A stretch of 64,000 nt of DNA. Source: Colwellia sp. 20A7. GTDB lineage: Bacteria > Pseudomonadota > Gammaproteobacteria > Enterobacterales > Alteromonadaceae. A program made the translations under genes and the position numbers. This document shows, one piece after another, positions 19,708-28,762 of this stretch (position 1 is its first letter; each line of letters opens with the position of its first letter). Under the pieces are notes generated by a model, which saw only the letters and a list, made by a program, of their open reading frames with translations, searched no databases and was not told the origin of the DNA. The DNA lies in assembly GCF_009832865.1 (NCBI RefSeq), contig NZ_CP047130.1, positions 1,488,001 to 1,552,000 of the forward strand, read 5' to 3'.

Positions 19708-19786
19708 GATTGCATCCTAGTAATTTGGTTGCGATCATTAAAACAGATCAAAAGGGGGAAGTTGAGCTAGGCTGCCGTAAGCTCAC

Positions 19787-19794
19787 CGCTATTC
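19787..19794 (+). repeat. Target site duplication of IS66 copy 1 (right)
   Basis: CGCTATTC, identical to 17208-17215. Confidence 0.95.
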
Positions 19795-21119
19795 ATCCGG
19801 TACGTGCTTTTTTAATTCAATTTTTAAATATAGCCGGTGTTGGCCCAATCTTCGGTCCAATATTAGGTGCTTTATATGGCCCTGTTGCGTTGGTATGGAT
19901 TGTACTGGGTAATGTATTAGGCGGTGCGGTACACGACTTCTTCTCAGGTGTTATGAGTATAAAAGAAGATGGCAAAAGTTTACCTGAGATAGCCGGAAAA
20001 TATTATAACGTGGTGTTTAAAGGCTTTATGCTGTTATTTACTGCCATGTTACTGTTTTTTGTTGGTGTAGTATTTATTATGAGCCCGGCGGGCTTATTGA
20101 GTAACTTAGATTTTTTTAAAGGTACTATTTTTGCTAACAATACTTTTTGGGTATTAACTATTTTAGCGTATTACTTTTTTGCAACCTTGTTACCTATTGA
20201 TAAAATAATTACTAAATTTTATCCTTTCTTTGGTTTATTAATGATTGTAATGACAACAAGTGTTGCTATTGCATTATTGATTAACGCACCACACTTACCG
20301 GTAGCCGGGGACTTTTTAGCCTATTTTGAAGCTGACCATGCACATGACTTTTTAGAACCAAATCCTGATGGCTTACCTACTTGGCCATTACTATTTATTA
20401 CCATTACTTGTGGTGCTATTAGTGGCTTTCATTCTACTCAAGCGCCAATTATTGCTCGTTGTTTAACAAATGAAAAATACGTTCGCCCAGTATATTATGG
20501 TGCGATGGTATGTGAAGGAATGGTTGGTTGTGTTTGGGCTTTAGCCGGTATTGCTGCGTTTCCAGAAGGTTATGCAGGTTTAAAAGTATTGCTTGATCAA
20601 GGTGGTCCTGGTTTAGTGGTTAACCATGTAGCAAACAGTTATCTTGGTGTGTTTGGCGGTATTATGGCGATAGTTGCTGTAGCTGTTTTCCCTATTACTT
20701 CTGGTGATACTGCATTCCGTTCATTACGCTTAACGGTTGTTGATGCTTTTAATATTCCACAAAGTTTACGTAATAGATTATTACTTGCTGTGCCTATTTT
20801 AACAATTGCCTACTTTATGACTAAGTTAGATTTTTCGCTTATTTGGCGTTATTTTGCCTTCTCAAATATGCTGCTTTCTACCAGTGTATTGTGGCTTGCA
20901 ACCAAATATTTATTCGACCGTGGCACATTCCATTGGATTGCTAGTATACCAGCAGTAATCGCAACAGCAGTGACATTGTCGTATATTATGACAGCGTCAA
21001 TAGGTTTCAACATATCAAGTGATTTTGGTAAGCCAATTGGGGCTGTTACCGCTATTATTGTTTTAATTGGACTTGCTATAGTGCATGCAACTAAGTTTAA
21101 AAAAAGAGTTGAAGTTTAG
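19787..21119 (+). pseudogene. cstA: cstA-type gene, 3' fragment (main body)
   Basis: This part carries all but the first ~48 residues of CstA: HPVRAFLIQFLNIAGVGPIFGPILGALYGP, then the long series of membrane helices to the stop at 21117-21119. The frame is open back into the right end of IS66 as far as a TTG at 19710, so a chimeric protein lacking the first helix could in principle be made if the IS supplied transcription, but the tnp genes point the other way. The body shows no further damage, consistent with a recent insertion. Confidence 0.9.
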
Positions 21120-21190
21120 TTAGCCTAAAATTTAACTTTAGCCCTAACTTAGCTTAGCACTGAGATTAGCTTAGCAATAAAATACTAAAG

Positions 21191-21227
21191 CCGTTGTAGT
21201 TGTATCGTCAATTACAGCGGTTTTTTT
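21191..21227 (+). terminator. Intrinsic terminator of cstA
   Basis: A 12-bp stem with two G-T pairs (CCGTTGTAGTTG with CAATTACAGCGG), a six-base loop and a run of seven T. Confidence 0.85.
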
Positions 21228-21263
21228 ATATCCTATTATTTATCACCTATCACCTATCATCCA

Positions 21264-22586
21264 TCATTTGGCTGTATTAAATATGACGGAAACGTTAAAA
21301 ACAGTTGTGCTTTTATCAACACATAGTTGCCAGTTTAAATGCTCACAAATACGTTCAATAATGACAAGACCATAACCAAAACCTGGTTCAATATCCGAAG
21401 CATCATATAAATTTGATAGCGTTAGTTTATTAGCTGTAAGCTTAACGTTGATACTTGTCATCTGATCTGCAGTTTTAACGTCATTATTAGCTTTAACGTC
21501 ATTATCAATGTTAGAAATATTTTCTGTTACTGGGCTGAGTGAGTAATTAAGTGCATTTTTAAATAAATTATTGATCACCACTTGCACCATATCTAGCGGT
21601 GCAAATATATGTATATCGTTTTCAATTTCAATGCCTAACGTTAATTCTCGTCGAAGAAGTTGTACCTGTAACTGTTCTATTTTTTGCTGAAGTAATTGAT
21701 CAAGTGAAATATCTTCAAAGTGATGTTTGTCTATTTGTTCTTTTCCCAACAGTAGAAAGGTATTTGTTAATAAACTAATGTCGTTGCTTGCTTGAATAAT
21801 ACGTTGTGTAGCTTTGGTGGCTAATTGATTATTAAATTCAATGCTTGTTAGCATTTCGCCAGATCCTTTCAACACCATAAGTGGTGTTCTTATTTCATGT
21901 GCCGCAAAGTGGCTAAATTCTTGTTCACGTTTAAAAAATTGAGCAATGCGTACCTTACTATCTAATAGTGCTTGTTCAATAATCGCTATTTCTTGATAAT
22001 CAGCATCAACGTCAAACAGCGGGTTAGCGGGTGCCATTTGGGCTATTTTTTGTTGAACCTTAACGAGGGGAACTGCGATTAGCCTCACCAAGTAAAAACC
22101 TAAAGCTATCATTACAGCAAGTAATGCGGTACCAAATATGAGTGAAAATATAAGTAGTTTAGTTTCATATTCATCTAAATAATCATCAGCATTGTCTTTA
22201 AATACAATATAAAATAAGTCTTTCCCGTTAGGGTGCTCTCTCACTAAAAAGTGCTTATCTTCCGGTCCTAAATGATGTTCATAAAACCCAGGGTGTTGAT
22301 ACGAGGTTAGCCATTCGGGAAGGTTTTCGACCTTGTCATAAAAATCAAATTCATATTGATTAGGTAACACGGGCATATTCGGCGTAGAGTTATTAGGGAG
22401 GGCGTGAAGAGATTTAACACTTTGAATATAAACGTTAGCTTCGGCATCCAACCAATGCTGTAAACTAATTATTTCCATTTGATCTTCAGCCACAATAATA
22501 ATTAGGCTAAATAATGCAATAAAAAGGGCGGCTGTTGCGCTGTAAATTAAAATTAAGCGATTAAATAATTTAGGCTTAGTTGACAA
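21264..22586 (-). CDS. QseC-like sensor histidine kinase
   Basis: 440 residues: membrane helix at about 11-30, a ~125-residue periplasmic sensor domain, second helix at about 160-182, HAMP-like linker, then His230 (FAAHEIRTPLMVLKGSG) and a degenerate ATPase domain (VINNLFKNALNYS, FGYGLVIIERI). The glycine-rich G1 box is weak (SNLYDASDIEPGFG). Its start overlaps the response regulator stop by 11 bp, so it is co-translated. With the BOF-protein gene upstream the locus resembles ygiW-qseBC, whose kinase phosphorylates QseB. The ligand here is not known. Confidence 0.85.
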   Translation of the reverse strand: MSTKPKLFNRLILIYSATAALFIALFSLIIIVAEDQMEIISLQHWLDAEANVYIQSVKSLHALPNNSTPNMPVLPNQYEFDFYDKVENLPEWLTSYQHPGFYEHHLGPEDKHFLVREHPNGKDLFYIVFKDNADDYLDEYETKLLIFSLIFGTALLAVMIALGFYLVRLIAVPLVKVQQKIAQMAPANPLFDVDADYQEIAIIEQALLDSKVRIAQFFKREQEFSHFAAHEIRTPLMVLKGSGEMLTSIEFNNQLATKATQRIIQASNDISLLTNTFLLLGKEQIDKHHFEDISLDQLLQQKIEQLQVQLLRRELTLGIEIENDIHIFAPLDMVQVVINNLFKNALNYSLSPVTENISNIDNDVKANNDVKTADQMTSINVKLTANKLTLSNLYDASDIEPGFGYGLVIIERICEHLNWQLCVDKSTTVFNVSVIFNTAK

Positions 22587-23244
22587 GTTTAAATCCTTGA
22601 CCGTGTAAGGTTTCTACACTGTTGGTATTGATGCCTTTATTAAGAACTTTGCGTAATGCATAGATGTGACTGCGAAGCGCATCGCTTGGTGGCTCTTCAT
22701 CTCCCCATATTTGTTCAATCATTTGTTGCCTAGATACAACCGTTGGAAATTTTTGCATTAATAAACGCATCATTTGATGCTGTATTTTACTCAGTTTAAT
22801 TGGTTCATTATTTCTATAGAGTGAATTTGTTTGTAAATTATAATATAAATCGCCTACCGTTAATGCTTGCTTATTGCCACTTTGTCCACGTTCTCCAAGT
22901 GAGTCAATACGAAGCAAAAGCTCTTCTAAGGCAAATGGCTTAACTAAGTAATCATCGCCCCCGACATTAAATGCCTTTCTTTTATCTTCTAAACTATCTC
23001 TGGCTGTTAAAAAGAGAATAGGGGTATTAATTAAATACTCATTTCGTAAACGTTCAACAGTCGCTATACCGTTTAACTTTGGCATCATGATGTCCATAAT
23101 AATAACATCAAATGATTGTGTTTTTATTTGGCTGATTGCCGCTACACCGTTGTATGCGAAATCAACAATATGACCATGCAAATCTAAGTAGTCAACAATG
23201 GTTTCCATTATCGCTATGTCGTCTTCTACAATCAGTATTTTCAT
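22576..23244 (-). CDS. QseB/OmpR-type response regulator
   Basis: 222 residues with a receiver domain (acidic pocket E7-D8-D9, phosphoacceptor Asp51 in MDIMMPKLNG, VKPFALEELL) and a C-terminal winged-helix DNA-binding domain (from about residue 125; IKLSKIQHQMMRLLM, LRSHIYALRKVL). It is the partner of the overlapping kinase and probably regulates this operon among other targets. Family members bind direct repeats near promoters. Confidence 0.93.
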   Translation of the reverse strand: MKILIVEDDIAIMETIVDYLDLHGHIVDFAYNGVAAISQIKTQSFDVIIMDIMMPKLNGIATVERLRNEYLINTPILFLTARDSLEDKRKAFNVGGDDYLVKPFALEELLLRIDSLGERGQSGNKQALTVGDLYYNLQTNSLYRNNEPIKLSKIQHQMMRLLMQKFPTVVSRQQMIEQIWGDEEPPSDALRSHIYALRKVLNKGINTNSVETLHGQGFKLVN

Positions 23245-23315
23245 TCATATCTCAAAATTAAAAATAATCGGTACACTTCAAGCATCATTATACGCTTGAA
23301 GTGTACTCGTATTGA

Positions 23316-23675
23316 TTAGGGATTAGTAATTTCAATCACATCTACGTCTATTTCGGGTGATTGTAAGAAATCTTTTTCTACGTCACCTAATATTGTAATG
23401 AGCGTGTTTTCATCAAATTGCTGTTTAGGAAACACATGATTGTCTATTTCTACACGTATTTGTTTATCACCGCTTTTAAAAATGTATTTATCACTACTGA
23501 CTTTTTTTATTAAGTAACCGGTTAATTTTACATCTTGATCATCAACAGGGTCTTCTAAAATAGAAGCAATATCAGTATTTACATGTAGGTTATAACCAAA
23601 ACTTTCAGCAAATACAGGTTTTAACGTTGTTAAGAGTAAAAGGCCTAAGACGATTAACATTATTACTTTTTTCAT
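23316..23675 (-). CDS. YgiW-like periplasmic BOF (OB-fold) protein
   Basis: 119 residues with a signal peptide (cleavage after VFAES region, about residue 24) and one OB-fold domain: DDQDVKLTGYLIKKVSSDKYIFKSGDKQIRVEID, then LITILGDVEKDF. This is the bacterial OB-fold (BOF/YgiW/YdeI) family linked to stress and cationic-peptide tolerance. It lies just upstream of the response regulator and kinase, as ygiW does upstream of qseBC, so an accessory signalling role is likely. Confidence 0.85.
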   Translation of the reverse strand: MKKVIMLIVLGLLLLTTLKPVFAESFGYNLHVNTDIASILEDPVDDQDVKLTGYLIKKVSSDKYIFKSGDKQIRVEIDNHVFPKQQFDENTLITILGDVEKDFLQSPEIDVDVIEITNP

Positions 23676-23702
23676 GTGATCTTTCCTAATGATAGTATTA
23701 AG

Positions 23703-24323
23703 TTAAAAGGTATAGCTTGCACTAAGCATTAACGAGGCATTACCTACTAAGCTTGATCTCGCATATTGAGCTTTAGCTGTTATATCAATATTTTTATAGA
23801 CTTGATACTGAAGGCCTATCGCTGCAAGACCACCAATACTGGTATCACTTTGTTGAACATTAATGTGATTAATGTCAGGTCCATTTTCAACGTCAATTTT
23901 ATAACTCGCATTAAAGTCTGCATCATGATGTAAAATACCAACAGCACCAACTAATTTTAAATTATCGTTAAGAGGATATAAATAGGTTGCTGCTATTGAT
24001 ATTTGCGTATAGTCAGCATCAGCTTCCCATTCTTCTTCCTGTGTATAATCAATGACTGTTTCAAGCTCTGTACTTTGTTCAAATGCTGTAAAAGCAAGCT
24101 CTACTCCCCAATTGTTATCAAACTTATATCCAGCAAATATATGAAAGTCGCTGCTTGTACCTTCTTTTTGTAAATTGAGTGTTACGTTATTCACCGACGT
24201 AGATTTCATCGCATTATCTTGAATGCTTGGGTTATTCGTTTGAATACCTGCACCAATGTAAGTATTAGCTAAGGTAGTAAGTGGCGTACATAAGGCAAGT
24301 AGGTATAGGTAAGTTTTTTTCAT
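23703..24323 (-). CDS. Outer-membrane beta-barrel protein
   Basis: 206 residues with a signal peptide (to about TLANT, residue 20), alternating amphipathic strands (DFHIFAGYKFDNNWGVELAF) and a C-terminal aromatic end (LSASYTF) recognised by the Bam machinery. This fits an eight-stranded OmpA/OmpW-style porin-like barrel. It is the first gene of the minus-strand unit with the BOF protein and two-component genes, so membrane-stress sensing is a reasonable reading. Confidence 0.8.
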   Translation of the reverse strand: MKKTYLYLLALCTPLTTLANTYIGAGIQTNNPSIQDNAMKSTSVNNVTLNLQKEGTSSDFHIFAGYKFDNNWGVELAFTAFEQSTELETVIDYTQEEEWEADADYTQISIAATYLYPLNDNLKLVGAVGILHHDADFNASYKIDVENGPDINHINVQQSDTSIGGLAAIGLQYQVYKNIDITAKAQYARSSLVGNASLMLSASYTF

Positions 24324-24648
24324 GGTTGTTTCTTATTCTTATCGTGTTTAAAAGATAGAGTAATTACACCATAGAGAATGTGAAGAAAATGTGAGGAGAA
24401 AATAATTTTTTATTTTTATATTAATATTTGTTCTTATATTAATACTCGTTTTACTCAGTTATTACTTACTTGAACTAATTAAAATGTTTTACAGCGTGGT
24501 GCTCTTAATATTAATAGCCCGCTATTGCTCAACTGAGCGACTTGCCTTGATTTATTCATTGCCGTATTGCTAGCTCATAAACTTAATGAAAAAGCGAAGA
24601 ATGTAAGGTAATACTTATTATAAGCTTTGCTTGTTACTCAAATAAGGA
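24324..24648. other. Intergenic region upstream of rpsP
   Basis: About 325 bp of AT-rich DNA between divergent units. I see no gene or stable RNA; it should hold the promoter of the outer-membrane protein operon near its left side. Confidence 0.5.
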
Positions 24649-24676
24649 TTGCCTTTTATCCTAAAAAGCGTATAAT
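24649..24676 (+). promoter_or_regulatory. Promoter of the rpsP operon
   Basis: TTGCCT at 24649-24654 and a perfect -10 box TATAAT at 24671-24676 with 16-bp spacing, about 75 bp before the rpsP ATG. Confidence 0.7.
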
Positions 24677-24752
24677 ACGCGAGCTTTTCTGTCGCCTATA
24701 GACAGGAAGTGTCTGGAAAATCCGTTTTAACACTAAAATATAAGAGGGCGAT

Positions 24753-25001
24753 ATGGTTACCATTCGTTTAGCTCGTGGTGGCGCTAAAAAGCGTCCATTC
24801 TATCAGGTTGTTGTTGCAGATAGCCGTAACTCTCGCGATGGTCGTTTCATCGAGAAAGTTGGTTTCTTCAACCCAACAGCACAAGGTCAAGCTGAAAAAT
24901 TACGCTTAGACCTAGACCGTATCAACCATTGGGTTGGTCAAGGTGCTGGTTTATCTGATCGTGTGGCTAAGTTAGTTAAAGATGCTCAAGTAGCAGCTTA
25001 A
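24753..25001 (+). CDS. rpsP: 30S ribosomal protein S16
   Basis: 82 residues, [25 protein letters not shown], full length for bS16, with a GAGGGCG ribosome-binding site. It is the first gene of the conserved rpsP-rimM-trmD-rplS operon and contributes to 30S assembly. Confidence 0.98.
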   Translation: MVTIRLARGGAKKRPFYQVVVADSRNSRDGRFIEKVGFFNPTAQGQAEKLRLDLDRINHWVGQGAGLSDRVAKLVKDAQVAA

Positions 25002-25042
25002 TAACAAGCTTAGTAGGCAATAGTAGAAATTAGTGAGTTGTT

Positions 25043-25570
25043 ATGAGTACACAAAATCAAATTACCTTAGGTAAAGTAGGCGCTGTTTACGGTATCAAAG
25101 GTTGGTTGAGAATTCATTCATTCACAGATGAAAGCGATGCCATACTTGACTATTTTCCTTGGTCATTAAAATTAGGAAATAATACGCGAACAGTAGATGT
25201 TACTGATTGGCGCAAGCACAACAAAGGCTTAGTCGTAAAAGTTGCAGGTATTGATGACAGAGATGATGCGCAAGCATTGGTCGGTTCTGACATATTAATC
25301 AATGAAAGTTCATTGCCAGAATTATCGAAAGGTGATTATTACTGGCGTGACTTAATCGGCATGGCTGTTGTTACTACCCAAGGTTACGATCTTGGTGTGG
25401 TATCTGACATGTTGGAAACTGGCGCTAATGATGTACTGGTTGTGAAAGCGAACCTTAACGATGGCTTTAGTAAGAAAGAGCGGTTAATTCCTTATCTTTT
25501 AGAACAAGTTGTTGAGTCGGTAAGCATTGAGAATAAACAAATTTGTGTTGACTGGGACCCAGGTTTCTAG
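25043..25570 (+). CDS. rimM: 16S rRNA processing protein RimM
   Basis: 175 residues with the N-terminal RimM barrel (ITLGKVGAVYGIKGWLRIHSFTD) and C-terminal PRC-like barrel (YYWRDLIGMAVVTTQGYDLGVV, DVLVVKA, ERLIPYL). It binds S19 and assists maturation of the 30S head. Three bases separate it from the trmD GTG, consistent with coupled translation. Confidence 0.98.
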   Translation: MSTQNQITLGKVGAVYGIKGWLRIHSFTDESDAILDYFPWSLKLGNNTRTVDVTDWRKHNKGLVVKVAGIDDRDDAQALVGSDILINESSLPELSKGDYYWRDLIGMAVVTTQGYDLGVVSDMLETGANDVLVVKANLNDGFSKKERLIPYLLEQVVESVSIENKQICVDWDPGF

Positions 25571-25573
25571 CTT

Positions 25574-26377
25574 GTGACTAGTGTTGATTCTTCATTGAAG
25601 AAAAGCAAAATGTGGATAGGGGTGATAAGCCTTTTTCCCGAGATGTTTGACGCTATCACTGAGTATGGGGTGACAGGCCGAGCGATACGCGGTGGGTTAA
25701 TTGAGTTTCATAAATGGAACCCAAGAGACTTTACGCATGATCGACATCGTACCGTTGATGATCGTCCTTATGGCGGTGGTCCAGGTATGTTGATGATGGT
25801 GCAACCACTACGTGATGCTATTAATTCTGCGCGTAAAGCTGCAGAAGAAAATGGTAGAAAAGCGAAGGTTATTTATTTGTCGCCGCAGGGACGAAAACTG
25901 GACCAAGCAGGTGTAAGTGAATTAGCGCAAGATGACTGCCTGATATTTATAGCAGGTCGTTATGAAGGCATAGACGAGCGATTATTAGCGTCAGATATTG
26001 ACGAAGAATGGTCGGTTGGCGATTACATTTTAAGTGGTGGGGAACTGCCAGCGATGAATGTAATTGATGCTGTAGCACGATTAGTGCCGGGTGTATTGGG
26101 ACATAAAGAATCAGCAGAGCAGGACTCCTTCTCTAACGGTTTATTAGATTGTCCTCATTATACTAGGCCAGAAGTACTAACTACCGCTTCGGGGGATGAA
26201 ATGTCAGTACCAAAAGTTTTGTTAAGTGGTAATCATGAACACATACGCTTATGGCGCCAAGAACAGTCTCTATTGAGAACATGGACCAGAAGACCAGAAT
26301 TATTAACTAACCTAGCTCTGACAGATGAGCAGGATAAAATGTTAGTTTCTATTAAGAAACGCATAAGTTCCACTTAG
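25574..26377 (+). CDS. trmD: tRNA (guanine-N1)-methyltransferase TrmD
   Basis: Makes m1G37 in tRNAs using S-adenosylmethionine and prevents +1 frameshifting. The knotted SPOUT core is clear: [60 protein letters not shown] and [10 protein letters not shown]. From the GTG at 25574 it has 267 residues; homologues usually start at MWIG, here the ATG at 25610, so the true start may be 25610 (255 residues). The GTG lies three bases after the rimM stop, which favours coupling. Confidence 0.98.
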   Translation: MTSVDSSLKKSKMWIGVISLFPEMFDAITEYGVTGRAIRGGLIEFHKWNPRDFTHDRHRTVDDRPYGGGPGMLMMVQPLRDAINSARKAAEENGRKAKVIYLSPQGRKLDQAGVSELAQDDCLIFIAGRYEGIDERLLASDIDEEWSVGDYILSGGELPAMNVIDAVARLVPGVLGHKESAEQDSFSNGLLDCPHYTRPEVLTTASGDEMSVPKVLLSGNHEHIRLWRQEQSLLRTWTRRPELLTNLALTDEQDKMLVSIKKRISST

Positions 26378-26403
26378 ACTGTGCATACTAGGAAGAAGGT
26401 ATT

Positions 26404-26757
26404 ATGAGTAAAATTATTGAAATGCTCGAGCAAGAGCAATTAAAAAAAGACCTACCAGATTACGCTCCAGGCGATACTGTTGTAGTTCAAGTAAAAGTTA
26501 CTGAAGGTGATAAATCACGTCTTCAAGCATTTGAAGGTGTTGTTATTGCTGTTAAAAGCCGTGGCTTACATTCTGCATTCACTGTTCGTAAAATCTCGAA
26601 CGGTGTTGGTGTAGAGCGTGTATTCCAGACACATAGCCCAATTGTTGATTCAATTGCAGTGAAACGTCGCGGTGACGTTCGTCAAGCGAAACTTTACTAT
26701 CTTCGTGAACGTTCAGGTAAATCTGCACGTATCAAAGAGAAATTGGCTAAGAAGTAA
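26404..26757 (+). CDS. rplS: 50S ribosomal protein L19
   Basis: 117 residues, typical bL19 ([57 protein letters not shown]). It sits at the 30S-50S interface and is the last gene of the operon, before an intrinsic terminator. Confidence 0.98.
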   Translation: MSKIIEMLEQEQLKKDLPDYAPGDTVVVQVKVTEGDKSRLQAFEGVVIAVKSRGLHSAFTVRKISNGVGVERVFQTHSPIVDSIAVKRRGDVRQAKLYYLRERSGKSARIKEKLAKK

Positions 26758-26797
26758 CTTTTTAAAAGTTAAGCTTCAAGCTGCTTTCCTCGTAAAG

Positions 26798-26831
26798 AAA
26801 GGGTGAATATTAAATTATTCACCCTTTTTTA
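26798..26831 (+). terminator. Terminator of the rpsP-rplS operon
   Basis: AAAGGGTGAATA and TATTCACCCTTT form a 12-bp perfect stem with a short AT loop, followed by T residues. Confidence 0.9.
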
Positions 26832-27046
26832 TTTCTAATTATCAGTAGATATAAGGACGGTTGATAATACCAGTTTTCAATCACTCCTTCGTAAAATCTA
26901 CTTTGAAAAACAACATCTCACTAGAGTCTTAAAAATTTAATCTATATTTTTCAATTGATTAAAAACGCTCTAAAATTGAATGATATTTAATCGTTTTATT
27001 TAACTATATATGCCAATATAGTGATTCATTTATTAGGAAAATAACA

Positions 27047-27505
27047 ATGAATAAATTAGTGCTAAGCTTTATTCTGCCATTTATTATTGTATTGACGGGA
27101 TGCCAATCGAGCAATCATTTAGAAAGCAACGAGCAAGTGATTATACCATCTGATGTACTTGTTGCTACGAATTGGACATTAGCTGAAATTAACGGGGTTA
27201 AAGCTCAAAATGACAGCCAAGACAAGAATATAATTCTGCACGCTAACGATAATCGTGTGACTGGCTTTGCTGGTTGTAATCATTTTTTTGGAAGCTTTGA
27301 AGCTGAAGATTTAATTGATGGACTAGGTAAACTAAAATTTCACCATATTGGTTCAACAAAAATGGCTTGTTTAAATGTTGAAATAAATGAAAAAACCTAC
27401 TTTAATGCTTTAAGTGATACCGTTTTTTATCAACTTGATGAGAGTTCATTAACATTGCTTAATGAAGCATTAACCGTATTAGCTATATTTAAAAATAAAA
27501 AATAA
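27047..27505 (+). CDS. META-domain (HslJ-like) lipoprotein
   Basis: 152 residues with a lipoprotein signal (FIIVLTGCQSS, Cys near 19) and a META domain from residue ~45 (TNWTLAEINGVKA, VTGFAGCNHFFGSFE, STKMACLN). HslJ-like proteins are found in the envelope and linked to stress or novobiocin resistance; the mechanism is unclear. The last three codons and the stop run into a 7-bp tandem repeat (AAAAAAT). Confidence 0.85.
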   Translation: MNKLVLSFILPFIIVLTGCQSSNHLESNEQVIIPSDVLVATNWTLAEINGVKAQNDSQDKNIILHANDNRVTGFAGCNHFFGSFEAEDLIDGLGKLKFHHIGSTKMACLNVEINEKTYFNALSDTVFYQLDESSLTLLNEALTVLAIFKNKK

Positions 27506-27546
27506 AAAATAAAAAATAAAAAATAAAAAATAAAAAATAAAAAATA
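27491..27546 (+). repeat. Short tandem repeat, period 7 (AAAAAAT)
   Basis: About eight nearly perfect copies of AAAAAAT begin inside the last codons of the META-domain gene and end ~50 bp before the next gene. The stop codon TAA (27503-27505) lies in the second unit, so copy-number change would not alter the protein but would change spacing to the peroxiredoxin gene. Confidence 0.9.
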
Positions 27547-27596
27547 AATTTAATGTTTGATGTATTTCGAACTTAAATATAAAAAGAGGGAATTTT

Positions 27597-28133
27597 ATGA
27601 AAAAAGTGTCAAAAATAATTGCTGTTTTCATTGCTGCTTTCTGGAGTTTTAACTTATTCGCCACAAGTTTACAAGTTGGTGCACAAGCGCCAAACTTTAG
27701 ATTACAAGATACTACAGGCGAATATTTTCAACTGAGTGATTACTTGGGTAAAAAGGCGGTGGTTTTAGCTTGGTATCCGATGGCTAATACGCGTGGCTGT
27801 ACTATTGAATGTAAATCATTAGTAGAGCAAGGTCATCTAATTAGAGAGTATGATGTGCGCTATGTTATGGCGAGTGTTGACCCGTTAAATGATAATAGAG
27901 ATTTTGCTAAGAAAATTGCTGCGGACTTCCCTATGTTAAGTGATCCAACGAAAGAAACCGCTAAAGCTTATGATGTGTTGAATGTTTTCAAAGTAGCGAG
28001 TCGAGTCACTTTTTATATATCTAAACAAGGGAAAATATTGAAAATAGATGAAGATGTCAAACCTGCTAGTGCTGCAGAAGATATCGCTAAATCTTTAAAA
28101 GCGCTAAATATTACGTTGGCATCTTCAAATTAA
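27597..28133 (+). CDS. Exported peroxiredoxin (AhpC/TSA, Bcp-like)
   Basis: 178 residues with a signal peptide (to about FATS, residue 23) and a thioredoxin-fold domain: APNFRLQDTTGEYFQLSDYLGKKAVVLAWYPMANTRGCTIECKSL. The peroxidatic Cys is in the usual PxxxTxxC position, here with N-T-R-G-C, and a second Cys five residues on may resolve it. It should reduce peroxides outside the cytoplasm. The start follows a GAGGGAA ribosome-binding site. Confidence 0.87.
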   Translation: MKKVSKIIAVFIAAFWSFNLFATSLQVGAQAPNFRLQDTTGEYFQLSDYLGKKAVVLAWYPMANTRGCTIECKSLVEQGHLIREYDVRYVMASVDPLNDNRDFAKKIAADFPMLSDPTKETAKAYDVLNVFKVASRVTFYISKQGKILKIDEDVKPASAAEDIAKSLKALNITLASSN

Positions 28134-28143
28134 AAAGAATGTT

Positions 28144-28740
28144 TTACTGTTTTTTGAATACTAATAGACGATTATTAGCGGGCATAGTGTGATCGTCTAT
28201 TAGGTTAAGACCAGCGGAACTAGCTAGCGCTAATATTGCTTCGATGTCTCTAATACCACTATTTTTATCTCTTTCTTTTAACCATAAATCAAAGTTAGCA
28301 TTACTTTCGCTAGTGAACTTTCCTTGGTAATTAAATGGACCATAGATACAAACATTAGCGCCCGGTTTTAAATTATCAGCAATGCCTTCAAAAAACTTAA
28401 CGACAAGTGCCCAGCTTATAATATGTAATGTATTTGCTGTGTAAATTGCATCTATTGCTGTATTGCCTATTGGCCAAGTCTCATTTAAATCAATAACAAT
28501 AGGCTTTAATACATTCGTTAGTGCCGCCTCACTTAACCATGAGTGAATACCTGGATGATTAACAGGTAAATCACTGGTTTGCCAAGTTAGATGGGGGAGA
28601 AGCTGCCCAAAGTAAGTAGCATGTTGCCCAGTACCCGAGCCAATTTCTAAAACATGCGTATTTTTTGAGAATACATTCGTTAAAATAGCTAAAATAGGTT
28701 GTTTATTGTTTTCGCATGCTTGTGAAAAAGGTTTATTCAT
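28144..28740 (-). CDS. DUF938-family SAM-dependent methyltransferase
   Basis: 198 residues of class I methyltransferase type: ILEIGSGTG-like motif I (HVLEIGSGTGQHATYF, residues ~30-45), SDLP after motif II, and NTLHIISW with the C-terminal FNYQGKFTSESNANFD typical of DUF938. The substrate is not known. It is followed on the same strand upstream by a GNAT-like gene 22 bp away, so the two are probably co-transcribed. Confidence 0.88.
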   Translation of the reverse strand: MNKPFSQACENNKQPILAILTNVFSKNTHVLEIGSGTGQHATYFGQLLPHLTWQTSDLPVNHPGIHSWLSEAALTNVLKPIVIDLNETWPIGNTAIDAIYTANTLHIISWALVVKFFEGIADNLKPGANVCIYGPFNYQGKFTSESNANFDLWLKERDKNSGIRDIEAILALASSAGLNLIDDHTMPANNRLLVFKKQ

Positions 28741-28762
28741 TGTATTTTTTAACTCATTAATT

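Larger units (their letters stand above)
17216..19786 (-). mobile_element. IS66-family insertion sequence, copy 1 (2571 bp)
   Basis: Terminal inverted repeats start GTGAGCTTACGGCAGC at both ends (20 of the first 21 bases match) and enclose tnpA, tnpB and tnpC, all transcribed on the minus strand. The 8-bp duplication CGCTATTC flanks it exactly, so this copy arrived by ordinary transposition into cstA. It is nearly identical to the copy at 56638-59208, except for a ~100-bp patch inside tnpC. Confidence 0.97.
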
